DNA of 39,945 nucleotides from Bacillota bacterium (GTDB lineage Bacteria > Bacillota > Clostridia > Lachnospirales > Lachnospiraceae): NCBI GenBank assembly GCA_023398615.1, contig JAEWSD010000072.1, forward strand, positions 1 through 39,945, given 5' to 3'. A program made the position numbers and the translations under genes. Of this stretch, positions 24,024-32,256 are shown one piece after another (the stretch's first letter is position 1; each line of letters opens with the position of its first letter). The notes under the pieces were generated by a model. The model made no database searches. It saw only the letters and a list, made by a program, of their open reading frames with translations, and was not told the DNA's origin.

Positions 24024-25520
24024 TCAGATACTACTGCTTTTTCCAACAGAAAGTTTCAATATGTTTTCTTTTGTAATCCTCTTACCTTCCAGGATATCAC
24101 CGATTTTATTGTCGCACATTACCATTACCCGATCACAGACATTAACAAGTTCATCGATATCTGTTGAATAGAATAATACACTATTTCCTTTCTTTGCGAT
24201 ATCTCTTACCAGTTTGAAGATTTCCACTTTTGTTCCAACGTCCACACCTCTTGTCGGGTCGAGCATCAAAAATATTCTGGGGTTGTTTACAAGATATTTA
24301 CTGAGCAAAACCTTTTGTTGATTTCCTCCTGAAAGGTTCGACACTATTTCATCTGTATCCTTGGTCTTTATACTTAATTTATCAATAGCATTATTTGCAT
24401 TTGCATTTTCAACTTTTTTGTTTATAAGTCCATATTTTGAAATCCTGGTTAAAATAGGCAGTGAAATATTTTCACGAACTGATAGCATTTGAACCAGTCC
24501 TTCCGTCGTCCGGTTTTCAGGGATCAAAGCAATACCTTGATCAATTCCATCTTTGGGACATTTGACTTTTATCTCTTTCTCCTCGAGCAGAAGGGTTCCT
24601 TCCGCATTATATACTCCTGACAAAGAAAGAAATAGCGGTATCTGACCTTGTCCTGCCAATCCTCCAACGCCTAAAACTTCTCCTTTCCGCATCCTGAAGC
24701 TGGCATGATTAAGCAGATTATCTATATTATAATTTTTGACTTCAAGCATTGTCATATCCTGATAATATGGTAATTTTTCCGGAAAATAAGCCGAAAGTTT
24801 TCTTCCAAGCATCATCGAGATAATTTCATCTTCATCCATGTCTTTTATTGTTCTTACTCCAACATCTTTACCATTTCTAAAAATCGTAATACGGTCACAG
24901 CTGTCTTTGAGCTCCTGCATTCTATGAGAAATAAAGATAACTATTTTTCCTGTCTTTGCATAATCCCTTGCCAAATCCAACAGCCATTGTACCTTATCCG
25001 AAGTCAGGGCAGAGGTCGCCTCATCCAAAATAATAATTTGTGGTTCCCGTAATATTACTTTTACAATTTCAATCATTTGTTGCTGTGACAACGCAAGATC
25101 TCTTACCAAAGCATCCGGATCAATTTCGTCAAGCCTGTATTCTTCAATTACTTTTTTGGCTCGTAATCTCAAAGCATTCCTATTAATCAATACGTTCTTT
25201 TTATTTTGCCAATTCTCAAAAAATAAGTTCTGCGCCACTGTAAGGTCAGGTATTAAGCTTAATTCCTGATAAACCGTACCAATCCTATGGTTGATTGCTT
25301 CCTGGGGATTTTTTAACAGCAGTTGTTTACCATTCAGTTGAATTTCCCCTTCATCCGCACTTTGAAATCCACTTAAGATTTTAATAAGAGTGCTTTTTCC
25401 CGCCCCGTTTTCTCCAAGAAGAGCATGAACTTCCCCATACTCCGCCGAAAAATTGACATTATCCAAGGCCTTAACTTTCCCAAATGATTTAGAAACGTTT
25501 TTTACAATCAGGCCATCCAT
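24024..25520 (-). CDS. Sugar ABC transporter ATP-binding protein, RbsA/MglA family
   Basis: A 498-residue protein with two fused nucleotide-binding domains that energises the ribose-type importer. The first domain has Walker A GENGAGKST (36-44), signature LALSQQQ, Walker B IIILDEATSAL and the switch ISHRMQEL. The second has a degenerate Walker A (GLAGQGQI), an intact signature LSGGNQQK and a Walker B MLDPTRGVDVG without the catalytic Glu, which is usual for this family. GGAGGG stands about 9 bases before the ATG at 25520; a frame extending to 25586 has no ribosome site. A 244-base gap with a hairpin separates it from the binding-protein gene. Confidence 0.94.
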   Translation of the reverse strand: MDGLIVKNVSKSFGKVKALDNVNFSAEYGEVHALLGENGAGKSTLIKILSGFQSADEGEIQLNGKQLLLKNPQEAINHRIGTVYQELSLIPDLTVAQNLFFENWQNKKNVLINRNALRLRAKKVIEEYRLDEIDPDALVRDLALSQQQMIEIVKVILREPQIIILDEATSALTSDKVQWLLDLARDYAKTGKIVIFISHRMQELKDSCDRITIFRNGKDVGVRTIKDMDEDEIISMMLGRKLSAYFPEKLPYYQDMTMLEVKNYNIDNLLNHASFRMRKGEVLGVGGLAGQGQIPLFLSLSGVYNAEGTLLLEEKEIKVKCPKDGIDQGIALIPENRTTEGLVQMLSVRENISLPILTRISKYGLINKKVENANANNAIDKLSIKTKDTDEIVSNLSGGNQQKVLLSKYLVNNPRIFLMLDPTRGVDVGTKVEIFKLVRDIAKKGNSVLFYSTDIDELVNVCDRVMVMCDNKIGDILEGKRITKENILKLSVGKSSSI

Positions 25521-25720
25521 TCCTTTTATCCCTCCGGTATTATATTCAGGTATTTGAGCGAGCCCGTTTTGCAATAAGCGGACCAATATTGCTTAACGTT
25601 TTCATCAAATTATATATCGTCAAGTTACAAACCACACTAATACTCCATTTCTCTAATATTTATCTAAATAGACTTTACACTATCCGTTTATTTCATATAT
25701 AACGCCGGTTTGATAATGCA

Positions 25721-25750
25721 CTGCCGCAGTTTATCAAAAAACTGCAGCAG
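25721..25750 (-). promoter_or_regulatory. Hairpin after the binding-protein gene
   Basis: On the minus strand CTGCTGCAGTTT pairs with AAACTGCGGCAG (12 bp, one G-U pair) across a 6-base loop, 15 bases after the stop codon of the binding lipoprotein. It lacks a following T run. It probably protects the upstream mRNA or partly stops transcription so that the binding protein is made in excess over the ATPase and permeases. Confidence 0.6.
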
Positions 25751-25764
25751 CACAAACCTGTTTA

Positions 25765-26898
25765 CTATTTAAAAATATCCAGGGGTACATCAACACCTAC
25801 AATCGGATCCATAAATGGCATCTGAAATCCTGACGGCATATCCGGAAACGCATTTTCGTTTAATTCTATTTGTTTTACAGTCATTCCAAGATCCACAGTA
25901 TCAGGATTCATTGCATATATCTCATAAGTAGCCGGTATTTGTTCCGTACGGTCATAGGTTTCTACCCCATTAAGCTCATTTAAGGCCATAACCATTGCTG
26001 TTGCGCCTAAAGAAGCCGGGTTAAGAATCTGAATACCATCACAGTCATTTTCAGCAAGAGCTAACATAGAACAATTATACAGGAATCCGGAAACCGGAAC
26101 CAGCGGCCTGCCTGCAGATTTCAAGGCTTGAATAGCCGAATCCGCATAACCCTGCGTATAAACCGCATCAATCTTAGGATTCGCAGCGACAATCGCATTC
26201 ATAGCCGTTAACGTGTCACCCTGCGAGTAATTACCATCAAACTCAGCTATAACCTTAATATCCGGATATTCTGCAAATACCTTCATCGGCTCATCATACA
26301 TCGGCCTGGAGCCATTTGCGCCTGCAAGCCCGCGGTCAACAACAATATTTCCTTTACCCCCAATTGCCGCTACAAGATATTCTGCCATTTTCCTGCTTAC
26401 CTCACCAAAATCGGTTCCCAGCTTGATGGCCTCAGGGGCTGTTACAATCTGATCAAACGATATTACTATTATCCCTTTAGCAGCCGCTCTAGAGATGGCT
26501 CCATTCAGTGCGGTCGGTGATGACGCATCAATGAGAATAGCGTCATAGCCTTGCAAAACCAGTGCATCGATAGATGCGGCCTGAGCTTCGGCAGTATTTT
26601 CGCAGTTAATGATATCAAGCTGCACCTGGTCCTTATATTTATCGGATTCGGCTACATACTGAGCTATTTTCTGCATTTCCTGACGATAATCATTGCCGAC
26701 GAAAGAATTGCTTAATGCTACCTTCCATTTTTTTTCTTCTGCGGCTGTCTGATTATCAGAATCACTTGTTACCTGTTTACCACTATCATTCGTCTCTTTC
26801 GGATCAGAATCCCCTTTTGAGTTTGCAGATCCACAGCCGCTTAAACTTACCATAAGAAGTAAAAGCATTGCCAATACAATTCCAAGTTTCTTTTTCAT
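25765..26898 (-). CDS. Sugar ABC transporter substrate-binding lipoprotein (RbsB-like)
   Basis: A 377-residue extracellular binding protein. The signal peptide ends with lipobox LSGC, so it is anchored by lipid to the cell surface. A Ser/Asp/Lys-rich linker is followed by a two-lobed periplasmic-binding fold of the Peripla_BP_4 type: KVALSNSFVGNDYRQEM, NTAEAQAASIDALVLQGYDAILIDASSPTAL, and DAVYTQGYADSAIQAL. It should capture the sugar or sugar conjugate for the RbsC-type permeases. It comes 38 bases after the M24 gene and has AAGGAGG ahead of the start. Confidence 0.93.
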   Translation of the reverse strand: MKKKLGIVLAMLLLLMVSLSGCGSANSKGDSDPKETNDSGKQVTSDSDNQTAAEEKKWKVALSNSFVGNDYRQEMQKIAQYVAESDKYKDQVQLDIINCENTAEAQAASIDALVLQGYDAILIDASSPTALNGAISRAAAKGIIVISFDQIVTAPEAIKLGTDFGEVSRKMAEYLVAAIGGKGNIVVDRGLAGANGSRPMYDEPMKVFAEYPDIKVIAEFDGNYSQGDTLTAMNAIVAANPKIDAVYTQGYADSAIQALKSAGRPLVPVSGFLYNCSMLALAENDCDGIQILNPASLGATAMVMALNELNGVETYDRTEQIPATYEIYAMNPDTVDLGMTVKQIELNENAFPDMPSGFQMPFMDPIVGVDVPLDIFK

Positions 26899-26936
26899 AA
26901 TACCATTTCCTCCTTGTTCTTCTTATCAATTTTTCT

Positions 26937-28082
26937 TTACATTCCCCACATGAAATGATTGAGTTCTTGTGTGCCCGTTTCAGAAATCCAAATAATCTTT
27001 TCCAAACGAACACCTATCCCGCTGCCCTCCTTCCCATATTGTTGAGGTTCAATGCAAACCACCATGCCGGGTTCCAGCAAATCATGTTCGTAACAGGTTA
27101 TCCTGGGGAACTCATTAACCGCACACCCTATTTGATGTCCCGTATAAACGACAGGGGTTCTACTGTATTTTTTATAAACCTGACATGCAGCTTCATTGAC
27201 GTCCGATAACCTATGCCCCGGCTTTAATTTTTCTTTTGCCGCCTCATATGCTTCCAAAACAATTTGAAAACAATCTCTTTGATATACCGTCGGCTCTTTT
27301 CCAAATACTACTGTATTACAACAATCGGACCAATAGCAATTTTGCCGAATGCTGATATCCATCCTGCCCAGCTCTCCCGGAAATATCGGCTTATCTTTCG
27401 GTCCGCCGGGATAATTCGGTTTTTGAGCATCCGATCCTGTTGCAAGCTCTCCCGATACTTCCAATCGTTCTCCGGCAACTTTATTCATTGCGGCCGTAAC
27501 ACCTGCCCAAACCTCAAAGGCAGTTTCATCAGAAAAATTCCTTGCATATTCCATCAAACGATTCTGACCACAATCTTCAATAAAGGCAGATCTTTTCATT
27601 CGTTCAATTTCGTCTGCCGTTTTAATACGCCGCGCAAATGACATGACAGGAATACAATCTTCCATTTCAAAGCCATCCTCTATCAGCATCCGATGGATTA
27701 ATGCCGGCAGAACCCGATACTCAATCCCTATTGTTTTGTTGTGTCCATCATGAGGCAGAACAGACCGTAGCAACCGCGTCAGTTCTTCGCTCCCGTTGAT
27801 TGCCTTAAAATGGTCATAATGCTGAAACACGAAAACCGAATCACCGGTAAAATTTTTTCCGGCAAGCTCTTCATAAAAATTCGAAACAATAAGATTAATT
27901 TTTCTTTCTTCGCGGGAAACCAGCACATAAGCCAAAGGAAATCCTCCGCCAAATTCAAAAGTTGCCCCGAGAGGCATCGGAAAGTCTACTTTGCTTAAGT
28001 ATCCTACATTTTCACTGCCGCACACCAAGATATAATCTAATTTGGATTGTTCCATCGCACCAAAAAGACGTTCTGCGTTCAA
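26937..28082 (-). CDS. M24 family metallohydrolase (Xaa-Pro peptidase/creatinase-like)
   Basis: A cytosolic hydrolase of about 381 residues (387 if started at ATG 28100) with the pita-bread fold. All five metal ligands of M24 enzymes can be placed (numbered from the ATG): Asp248, Asp259, His322 in YTGHQIG, Glu351 in CIEPQ and Glu367 in VRLEKI. The N-terminal ~150 residues form the creatinase/prolidase N domain. TTG at 28082 is preferred because AAAGGGGTG lies 7 bases upstream, while ATG 28100 has only a distant AGGGA. First gene of the sugar operon. Family members cleave X-Pro peptides but also creatine and ectoine-type amides, so it may free an amino acid or amine from an imported conjugate. 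Confidence 0.88.
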   Translation of the reverse strand: MNAERLFGAMEQSKLDYILVCGSENVGYLSKVDFPMPLGATFEFGGGFPLAYVLVSREERKINLIVSNFYEELAGKNFTGDSVFVFQHYDHFKAINGSEELTRLLRSVLPHDGHNKTIGIEYRVLPALIHRMLIEDGFEMEDCIPVMSFARRIKTADEIERMKRSAFIEDCGQNRLMEYARNFSDETAFEVWAGVTAAMNKVAGERLEVSGELATGSDAQKPNYPGGPKDKPIFPGELGRMDISIRQNCYWSDCCNTVVFGKEPTVYQRDCFQIVLEAYEAAKEKLKPGHRLSDVNEAACQVYKKYSRTPVVYTGHQIGCAVNEFPRITCYEHDLLEPGMVVCIEPQQYGKEGSGIGVRLEKIIWISETGTQELNHFMWGM

Positions 28083-28177
28083 TTTTACACCCCTTTTCAT
28101 AGTCGTTTAAAGTCCCTGCAGCCATTTTTAGCTAATTTCCACCAAAAAAGCTGCGCATTAATTGTTTGTTTGTGCAT

Positions 28178-28206
28178 ATTATAGCTTATTATGCGGTTAC
28201 TGTCAA
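28178..28206 (-). promoter_or_regulatory. Promoter of the nine-gene sugar operon
   Basis: Minus strand TTGACA (28201-28206), 17 bases, TATAAT (28178-28183): perfect sigma-A consensus. Such a strong promoter needs a repressor if the operon is inducible; the divergent DeoR protein is the obvious candidate. Confidence 0.9.
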
Positions 28207-28220
28207 TACCTTTTTCATCA

Positions 28221-28270
28221 CTTTTTGCGTATTTTTGCTCATTTATGCATTTTATATCGCATTTTTGCCC
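28221..28270. promoter_or_regulatory. Array of five decamers in exact 10-bp phase (putative operator)
   Basis: Five consecutive 10-base units share the pattern nTTTTTGCnn on the plus strand; TTTTTGC occurs at 28222, 28232 and 28262, and TTTATGC at 28242, with a divergent unit at 28252. The spacing places each unit on the same helix face. It begins 15 bases upstream of the -35 of the sugar operon and lies between it and the deoR-type gene, a natural site for a regulator to bind cooperatively. Confidence 0.55.
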
Positions 28271-28443
28271 AACGGTCAGCGCTTGCCATCAGCATCGGCA
28301 ACCAATCAGTGACTGCTCTGCTTCAGGCGTTTATTCTCCAAATGTGCACACTTCTAGTACCTCTGTGCGAATTCACGCATGAATGCGCATATTTTTATTA
28401 TCAACTCATAGAAATAGGGCTTTTTTTTTGGGGCGTGATTTGA

Positions 28444-28449
28444 TATAAT
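28444..28449 (+). promoter_or_regulatory. Extended -10 of the DeoR gene
   Basis: Plus strand TGATATAAT with TATAAT at 28444-28449. The -35 position 17 bases upstream holds only T residues, so recognition would rely on the TG extension. The transcript would have a leader of about 105 bases. The rest of the 460-base divergent region shows no ORF with a ribosome site. Confidence 0.6.
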
Positions 28450-28563
28450 TGATACAATATATATCTTTTACTTGCATACTTTTGATTTTTTAGATTTATT
28501 AATGCATTATGTTTAGCTGCTTGTAAAGCCGTACTACTTAAAAATTTCTGACAGGTGATAAAT

Positions 28564-29337
28564 TTGTTAACATATGAACGACTTCAAAGAATTAAACAAA
28601 TTCTGTATGAAAAGAAAACTGTTGATGTATACTACCTCAGCAGCATTTTTAACGTATCCGAATCGACTATCCGGCGGGACCTGGACAAACTCGAAAAACA
28701 AAAGTTCCTGAAAAAAACCTATGGTGGTGCGGTACTTAACGTTATAGAGCCAACTCCCAGCTATGAAGAAATGATTGACAGGCAGGTCATTGATGATGAG
28801 GCTATGATCGCAGCAATTGCGGCTAGTCTCATCCAGAACAATGATGCCATCTTTCTCTCAGGCGGCTCAATTTGCCAAAAAATAGTTCCTCATTTAACCG
28901 ATATCTCAACCTTGACAATAGTAACTAATGATATCCTTGTTGCAAGCCTGTTATATTGTCATTCTTCAATTAATCTTTTATTAATCGGAGGACAATTTAC
29001 CGGCGGCGCTTCTCAGACATCAGGAGAGTTAGCACAGCTATGCCTGGAAAATGTCCTTGTAAATAAAGCTTTTATATCTGTGGACGGGATAGATTTAACC
29101 TATGGAATTACCGTTTCAGACCTTGGCATCTCCCAGCTTTATAAAAAGCTTTTTAATATTACCAATGAAGTAATTGTACTTGCGGATTTTTCAAAATTTA
29201 ACAAAATAACTCTATCAAAAGTTTCGCCTATTAATACGGTAAACGCTATTGTTACAAATCAAAATATTGAAAACATTTATAAAGAATTTTGTATTTCAAA
29301 TAATATCAAGCTGTTTACATCGTTTGATATCAAATAG
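28564..29337 (+). CDS. DeoR family transcriptional regulator
   Basis: A 257-residue sugar-responsive regulator. The N-terminal helix-turn-helix has the DeoR pattern ERLQRIKQIL..VSESTIRRDLDKLEKQ..LKKTYGGAV (~3-55). The C-terminal DeoRC domain, related to sugar isomerases, senses a phosphorylated sugar (LSGGS near 90-100 and FISVDGIDLTYGITV near 165-180). TTG at 28564 behind AGGTGA gives the usual start LTYERLQRI; GTG at 28555 overlaps the ribosome site itself. Divergent from the sugar operon, it probably represses it until the kinase product accumulates. A double-NBD ATPase gene follows after 87 bases. Confidence 0.92.
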   Translation: MLTYERLQRIKQILYEKKTVDVYYLSSIFNVSESTIRRDLDKLEKQKFLKKTYGGAVLNVIEPTPSYEEMIDRQVIDDEAMIAAIAASLIQNNDAIFLSGGSICQKIVPHLTDISTLTIVTNDILVASLLYCHSSINLLLIGGQFTGGASQTSGELAQLCLENVLVNKAFISVDGIDLTYGITVSDLGISQLYKKLFNITNEVIVLADFSKFNKITLSKVSPINTVNAIVTNQNIENIYKEFCISNNIKLFTSFDIK

Positions 29338-29424
29338 ATATCTAAGAACTCCCAAGAAATAAACAGTACAATTAGCACTTATATTTTCCATATGTATAGC
29401 ATTTTATTTGCTGGAGGAATTCGG

Positions 29425-30903
29425 ATGCAAAAAACAATTCTGCAATTTGTGAATATTACGAAGCAATTTTATGGAAATGTTATTTTTTCAAATTTAAATC
29501 TTACCATAATGAGCAATGACATGCATGCAATCGTTGGGAAAAACGGCAGTGGTAAAACATTGTTAATGAACATGCTGTATGGTTTGGAGCATCCTGATTC
29601 CGGAACAATACTTTATAAGGATCATCCCGTTTGTTTTCAAAACCCTTTTCAGGCCAAAAAGTCCGCTGTTCATATGGCGCAATGTAAGCCAACTCAATAT
29701 CCCGATTTGGATATTGCCACCAACATTTTTTTTGGATATGAGCCGAAACATTTTGGTATCATAGACAAAAAGGAAATGCATGTACTTACACAGCAGCTAT
29801 TTCATCATTTTAATTTAAAAATTGATCCTTTTGCCAAAGCAATTGCTCTAAGTGAAAGTGAAAAAAAAATTCTTGAATTTTTAAAAATCTATATTGCATC
29901 TCCCGACATAGCAATTTTTGATGAACCCACCTTAGGTCTGGACTTGCAAATGTGGCCGATATTTCTGCAAATACTACGTGAATTGAAACAAAACGGAACT
30001 ACTATTATTTATGTAACAAACAAACTTTGTGAGGTATATAAATACTGCGATAATGTTTCAATAATAAAAGAAAAGTCAATAAAAGCCACTTACAAAATTC
30101 AGGATATCGATTTTGAACGTATTTCCCTCGAACTCTTCGGAAATACTTCTTCCACCGCTTATCCCAAGATTCATTTTACGAAAGGCTCCAACCTTCTTCA
30201 AGTCAAAAACCTCAATGTCCCCCCAATTCTTCGGGACATCAGCTTCAGCATCCGCAAGAAAGAAGTGGTAGGTCTTGTAAGCAGACTGGCATCGGAAGGT
30301 ACCACTCTGGCACACGCAATTTTAGGCGCCGAATTTTCAAATAAAGAAATCTATGTACGCGGACAAAAGGTATCCATAAAATCTCCTTCAGACGCTGTTG
30401 CCTGCGGGATCAACTATATTAGTAGCGGGATAAGTGATTTAAGTCTGTTCCACAATGAAAATATAGGCTACAATATAGCGATCGGAAACCTGGAGACATC
30501 AAAAATGAACGGATTAGTCTCCAGCAAAATGGTTGGGGCGTTATCAAAAAAGTATATTAAAAGACTGGGAATTAAGGTTTACAACCGCAACCAAAGAATA
30601 AGTTATCTAAGTACAGGTAACCAGCAAAAGGTTGAAATTGCAAAAGTGCTTAATACTTATGCCGATATTATAATTATGGATCAGGCATCTAATGGCTTGG
30701 ATTTTGCTGGTCGGGTAGATTTATACAATATCATGAATGAGTTATTAAAAAACGATGCTGCCATACTGTTTATCTCTTCAGATTTATCAGAAATTTTAGG
30801 AATATGTGACCGTGTTTTGATTATACAGGATAAAACCATAAAAACACAAAGATATTGTGATGCCACAACCATAGATATGTTGTTGAATGATTTGAATTAC
30901 TAA
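29425..30903 (+). CDS. Orphan RbsA-like double ATPase with degenerate catalytic sites
   Basis: A 492-residue protein with the two-NBD layout of sugar-importer ATPases, but strongly changed. First domain: Walker A GKNGSGKT (38-45) and Walker B FDEP (165-168) are intact, the signature is LSESE instead of LSGGQ, and the switch His is replaced by Asn199 (VTNK). Second domain: no Walker A (GLVSRLASEGTTL), signature LSTGN (395-399), and Walker B MDQAS with Gln420 in place of Glu. GGAGGAA precedes the ATG at 29425. No permease or binding protein is on this strand; it follows the DeoR gene. It could serve the divergent importer as an alternative subunit or act as an ATP-binding regulator. AT content is high. 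Confidence 0.82.
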   Translation: MQKTILQFVNITKQFYGNVIFSNLNLTIMSNDMHAIVGKNGSGKTLLMNMLYGLEHPDSGTILYKDHPVCFQNPFQAKKSAVHMAQCKPTQYPDLDIATNIFFGYEPKHFGIIDKKEMHVLTQQLFHHFNLKIDPFAKAIALSESEKKILEFLKIYIASPDIAIFDEPTLGLDLQMWPIFLQILRELKQNGTTIIYVTNKLCEVYKYCDNVSIIKEKSIKATYKIQDIDFERISLELFGNTSSTAYPKIHFTKGSNLLQVKNLNVPPILRDISFSIRKKEVVGLVSRLASEGTTLAHAILGAEFSNKEIYVRGQKVSIKSPSDAVACGINYISSGISDLSLFHNENIGYNIAIGNLETSKMNGLVSSKMVGALSKKYIKRLGIKVYNRNQRISYLSTGNQQKVEIAKVLNTYADIIIMDQASNGLDFAGRVDLYNIMNELLKNDAAILFISSDLSEILGICDRVLIIQDKTIKTQRYCDATTIDMLLNDLNY

Positions 30904-30940
30904 TTGAGGAACGAATTATTCGCTATAATTCGTTCCTCAA
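30904..30940. terminator. Perfect 16-bp hairpin between convergent genes
   Basis: TTGAGGAACGAATTAT and its exact inverse are separated by 5 bases, beginning directly after the stop codon of the plus-strand ATPase gene. It is placed to stop transcription of that gene. A second, smaller GTAGC/GCTAC hairpin followed by TTTATTTTT (30947-30969) lies behind it and may complete termination. Confidence 0.65.
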
Positions 30941-31130
30941 TGCTCTGTAGCGCATAGCTACTTTATTTTTCCCTTTTATTGCTATAAACTGCTCGCAGTT
31001 ATCTTGTATCGGCTTACTGTCGCCGCTTGTCGCGATATACTGCTTTGGTATGGCGATCCTGATCTTTCACAGGGGACTTAAACGGTATGAAAGTGCCGGG
31101 AATTAAGATTGGTTTTAATAAACGGCTTGC
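30941..31130. other. Intergenic region with further small palindromes
   Basis: About 190 bases between the convergent ATPase and PotD-like genes. It contains AACTGC/GCAGTT and TATCG/CGATA palindromes around GC-rich short repeats, similar in style to the dispersed hairpins elsewhere in the window, but without a recognised terminal duplication. No clear T-run terminator for the PotD-like gene is seen. Confidence 0.4.
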
Positions 31131-32225
31131 TTAATCACATTCCGCCTTGAACTTATTCCAGATCTCTCCGTGCAGATCCTGTGCCTCGGTGGAAATATTC
31201 TCAATGAGTTCCCCTTCCGCCACATTATCCGGGACTACGATGAAGTCTTTCATCTCATCGGAGATATATGTTTCCGCCGCTTTATTGGTACAGTAGTATC
31301 CCAGGAATTCAAAACACTTTGCCGATATTTCCGGCCTTAATACGTAATCAATAAAGGCATAAGCTGCCTCCGCATTCGGCGCATCGGACGGAATAAATCC
31401 TGCCATGACGCCAAAGCCCAGGCCTTCCTTCGGATAAACCACCTTAAGGTCATCCCTGGCACTTAATGCGGCATAGACCTGTGAGGTATACAAAAATGCG
31501 GCCGCCACTTCACCGCTTATCAGATAATCCTGGGTATTGCTGTCATTGATGACACGTATATTAGGAGCCAGTTCCAGAAGCTTGTCACCTGCTTTTTGAA
31601 TGGTATCCAGATCCTCCGTATTAAAGGATTCCCCAAGTGTTTTCAGCGCAATTCCGTCGATTACCCTGTAATTCCCCAGGATTGCAACATTATCAACCAA
31701 GGATGGGTTCCATAAATCCGCATATCCCGTTATCTCAAAATCAACCAGGGCAGGATCATATACGATCAAAGGTATTCCGGCGCCGTAAGGAACCGTAAAT
31801 TTATCCTCCGGATCATAAAACTGTCCCTGGTATAACGGGTTAATATTACTCCAGTTTTTTATCTTCGATCTGTCAAGATCCTGACTCAGTCCTTCCTTGC
31901 TTATCATTTCCAGAATGTAATCGTCCGCTATAACAAAGTCATAATCCCCGCCTTTTGTCTCTTCCAGCTTTGCCAGCATATCTTCATCATAGTCGAAATT
32001 AGAATAGTTGATTTTTACGCCCGTTTCCTCCTCAAAGCCGTCCAGTACCTCTTGCGGGAACATCCCGTCCCAGGTATACAGGTTCAGGGTGCCCGACAGC
32101 TTTTCACTGCTGCCGGTATCCGTCCCGGCTGTTTCGGTGGCACTTTTACCGCTGCAGCCTGCAAGCATGGCGGCAGCCAGCAAAACCGCGGTAAATACTT
32201 TGATTCCTTTTCCTGTTTTTATCAT
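31131..32225 (-). CDS. potD: PotD-like ABC substrate-binding lipoprotein
   Basis: A 364-residue extracellular binding protein with lipobox MLAGC. Overall fold and layout match the PotD/PotF spermidine/putrescine family (LNLYTWDGMFPQEVLDGFEEETG; DYDFVIADDYILEM; FIDYVLRPE). However, the places where E. coli PotD holds polyamines are changed: only the first Trp remains, the W-x-D motif before the IP turn reads GVM, and the acidic pair in the hinge region is missing. I compared these from memory, so alignment should confirm it. The ligand is thus probably not a simple polyamine. AAAGGAGG precedes the ATG. Last gene of the operon, 31 bases after potC. Confidence 0.88.
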   Translation of the reverse strand: MIKTGKGIKVFTAVLLAAAMLAGCSGKSATETAGTDTGSSEKLSGTLNLYTWDGMFPQEVLDGFEEETGVKINYSNFDYDEDMLAKLEETKGGDYDFVIADDYILEMISKEGLSQDLDRSKIKNWSNINPLYQGQFYDPEDKFTVPYGAGIPLIVYDPALVDFEITGYADLWNPSLVDNVAILGNYRVIDGIALKTLGESFNTEDLDTIQKAGDKLLELAPNIRVINDSNTQDYLISGEVAAAFLYTSQVYAALSARDDLKVVYPKEGLGFGVMAGFIPSDAPNAEAAYAFIDYVLRPEISAKCFEFLGYYCTNKAAETYISDEMKDFIVVPDNVAEGELIENISTEAQDLHGEIWNKFKAECD

Positions 32226-32256
32226 AATCTTCTTCCTCCTTTTTTATATTCGGCCG

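Noticed and set aside
24024..25520. Missing catalytic Glu in the second ATPase domain (MLDPTRG) as a defect
   Set aside because: Second domains of RbsA/MglA-type ATPases are often degenerate; the first domain is complete, so the importer should work.
28221..28270. CRISPR-like short repeats
   Set aside because: Units are only 10 bases with no spacers; phasing and position fit an operator or curved DNA instead.
28162..28443. 93-codon open frame in the divergent sugar-locus region
   Set aside because: It overlaps the promoter and decamer array, lacks a ribosome site and has a Cys/Phe/Tyr-rich composition typical of translated non-coding DNA.
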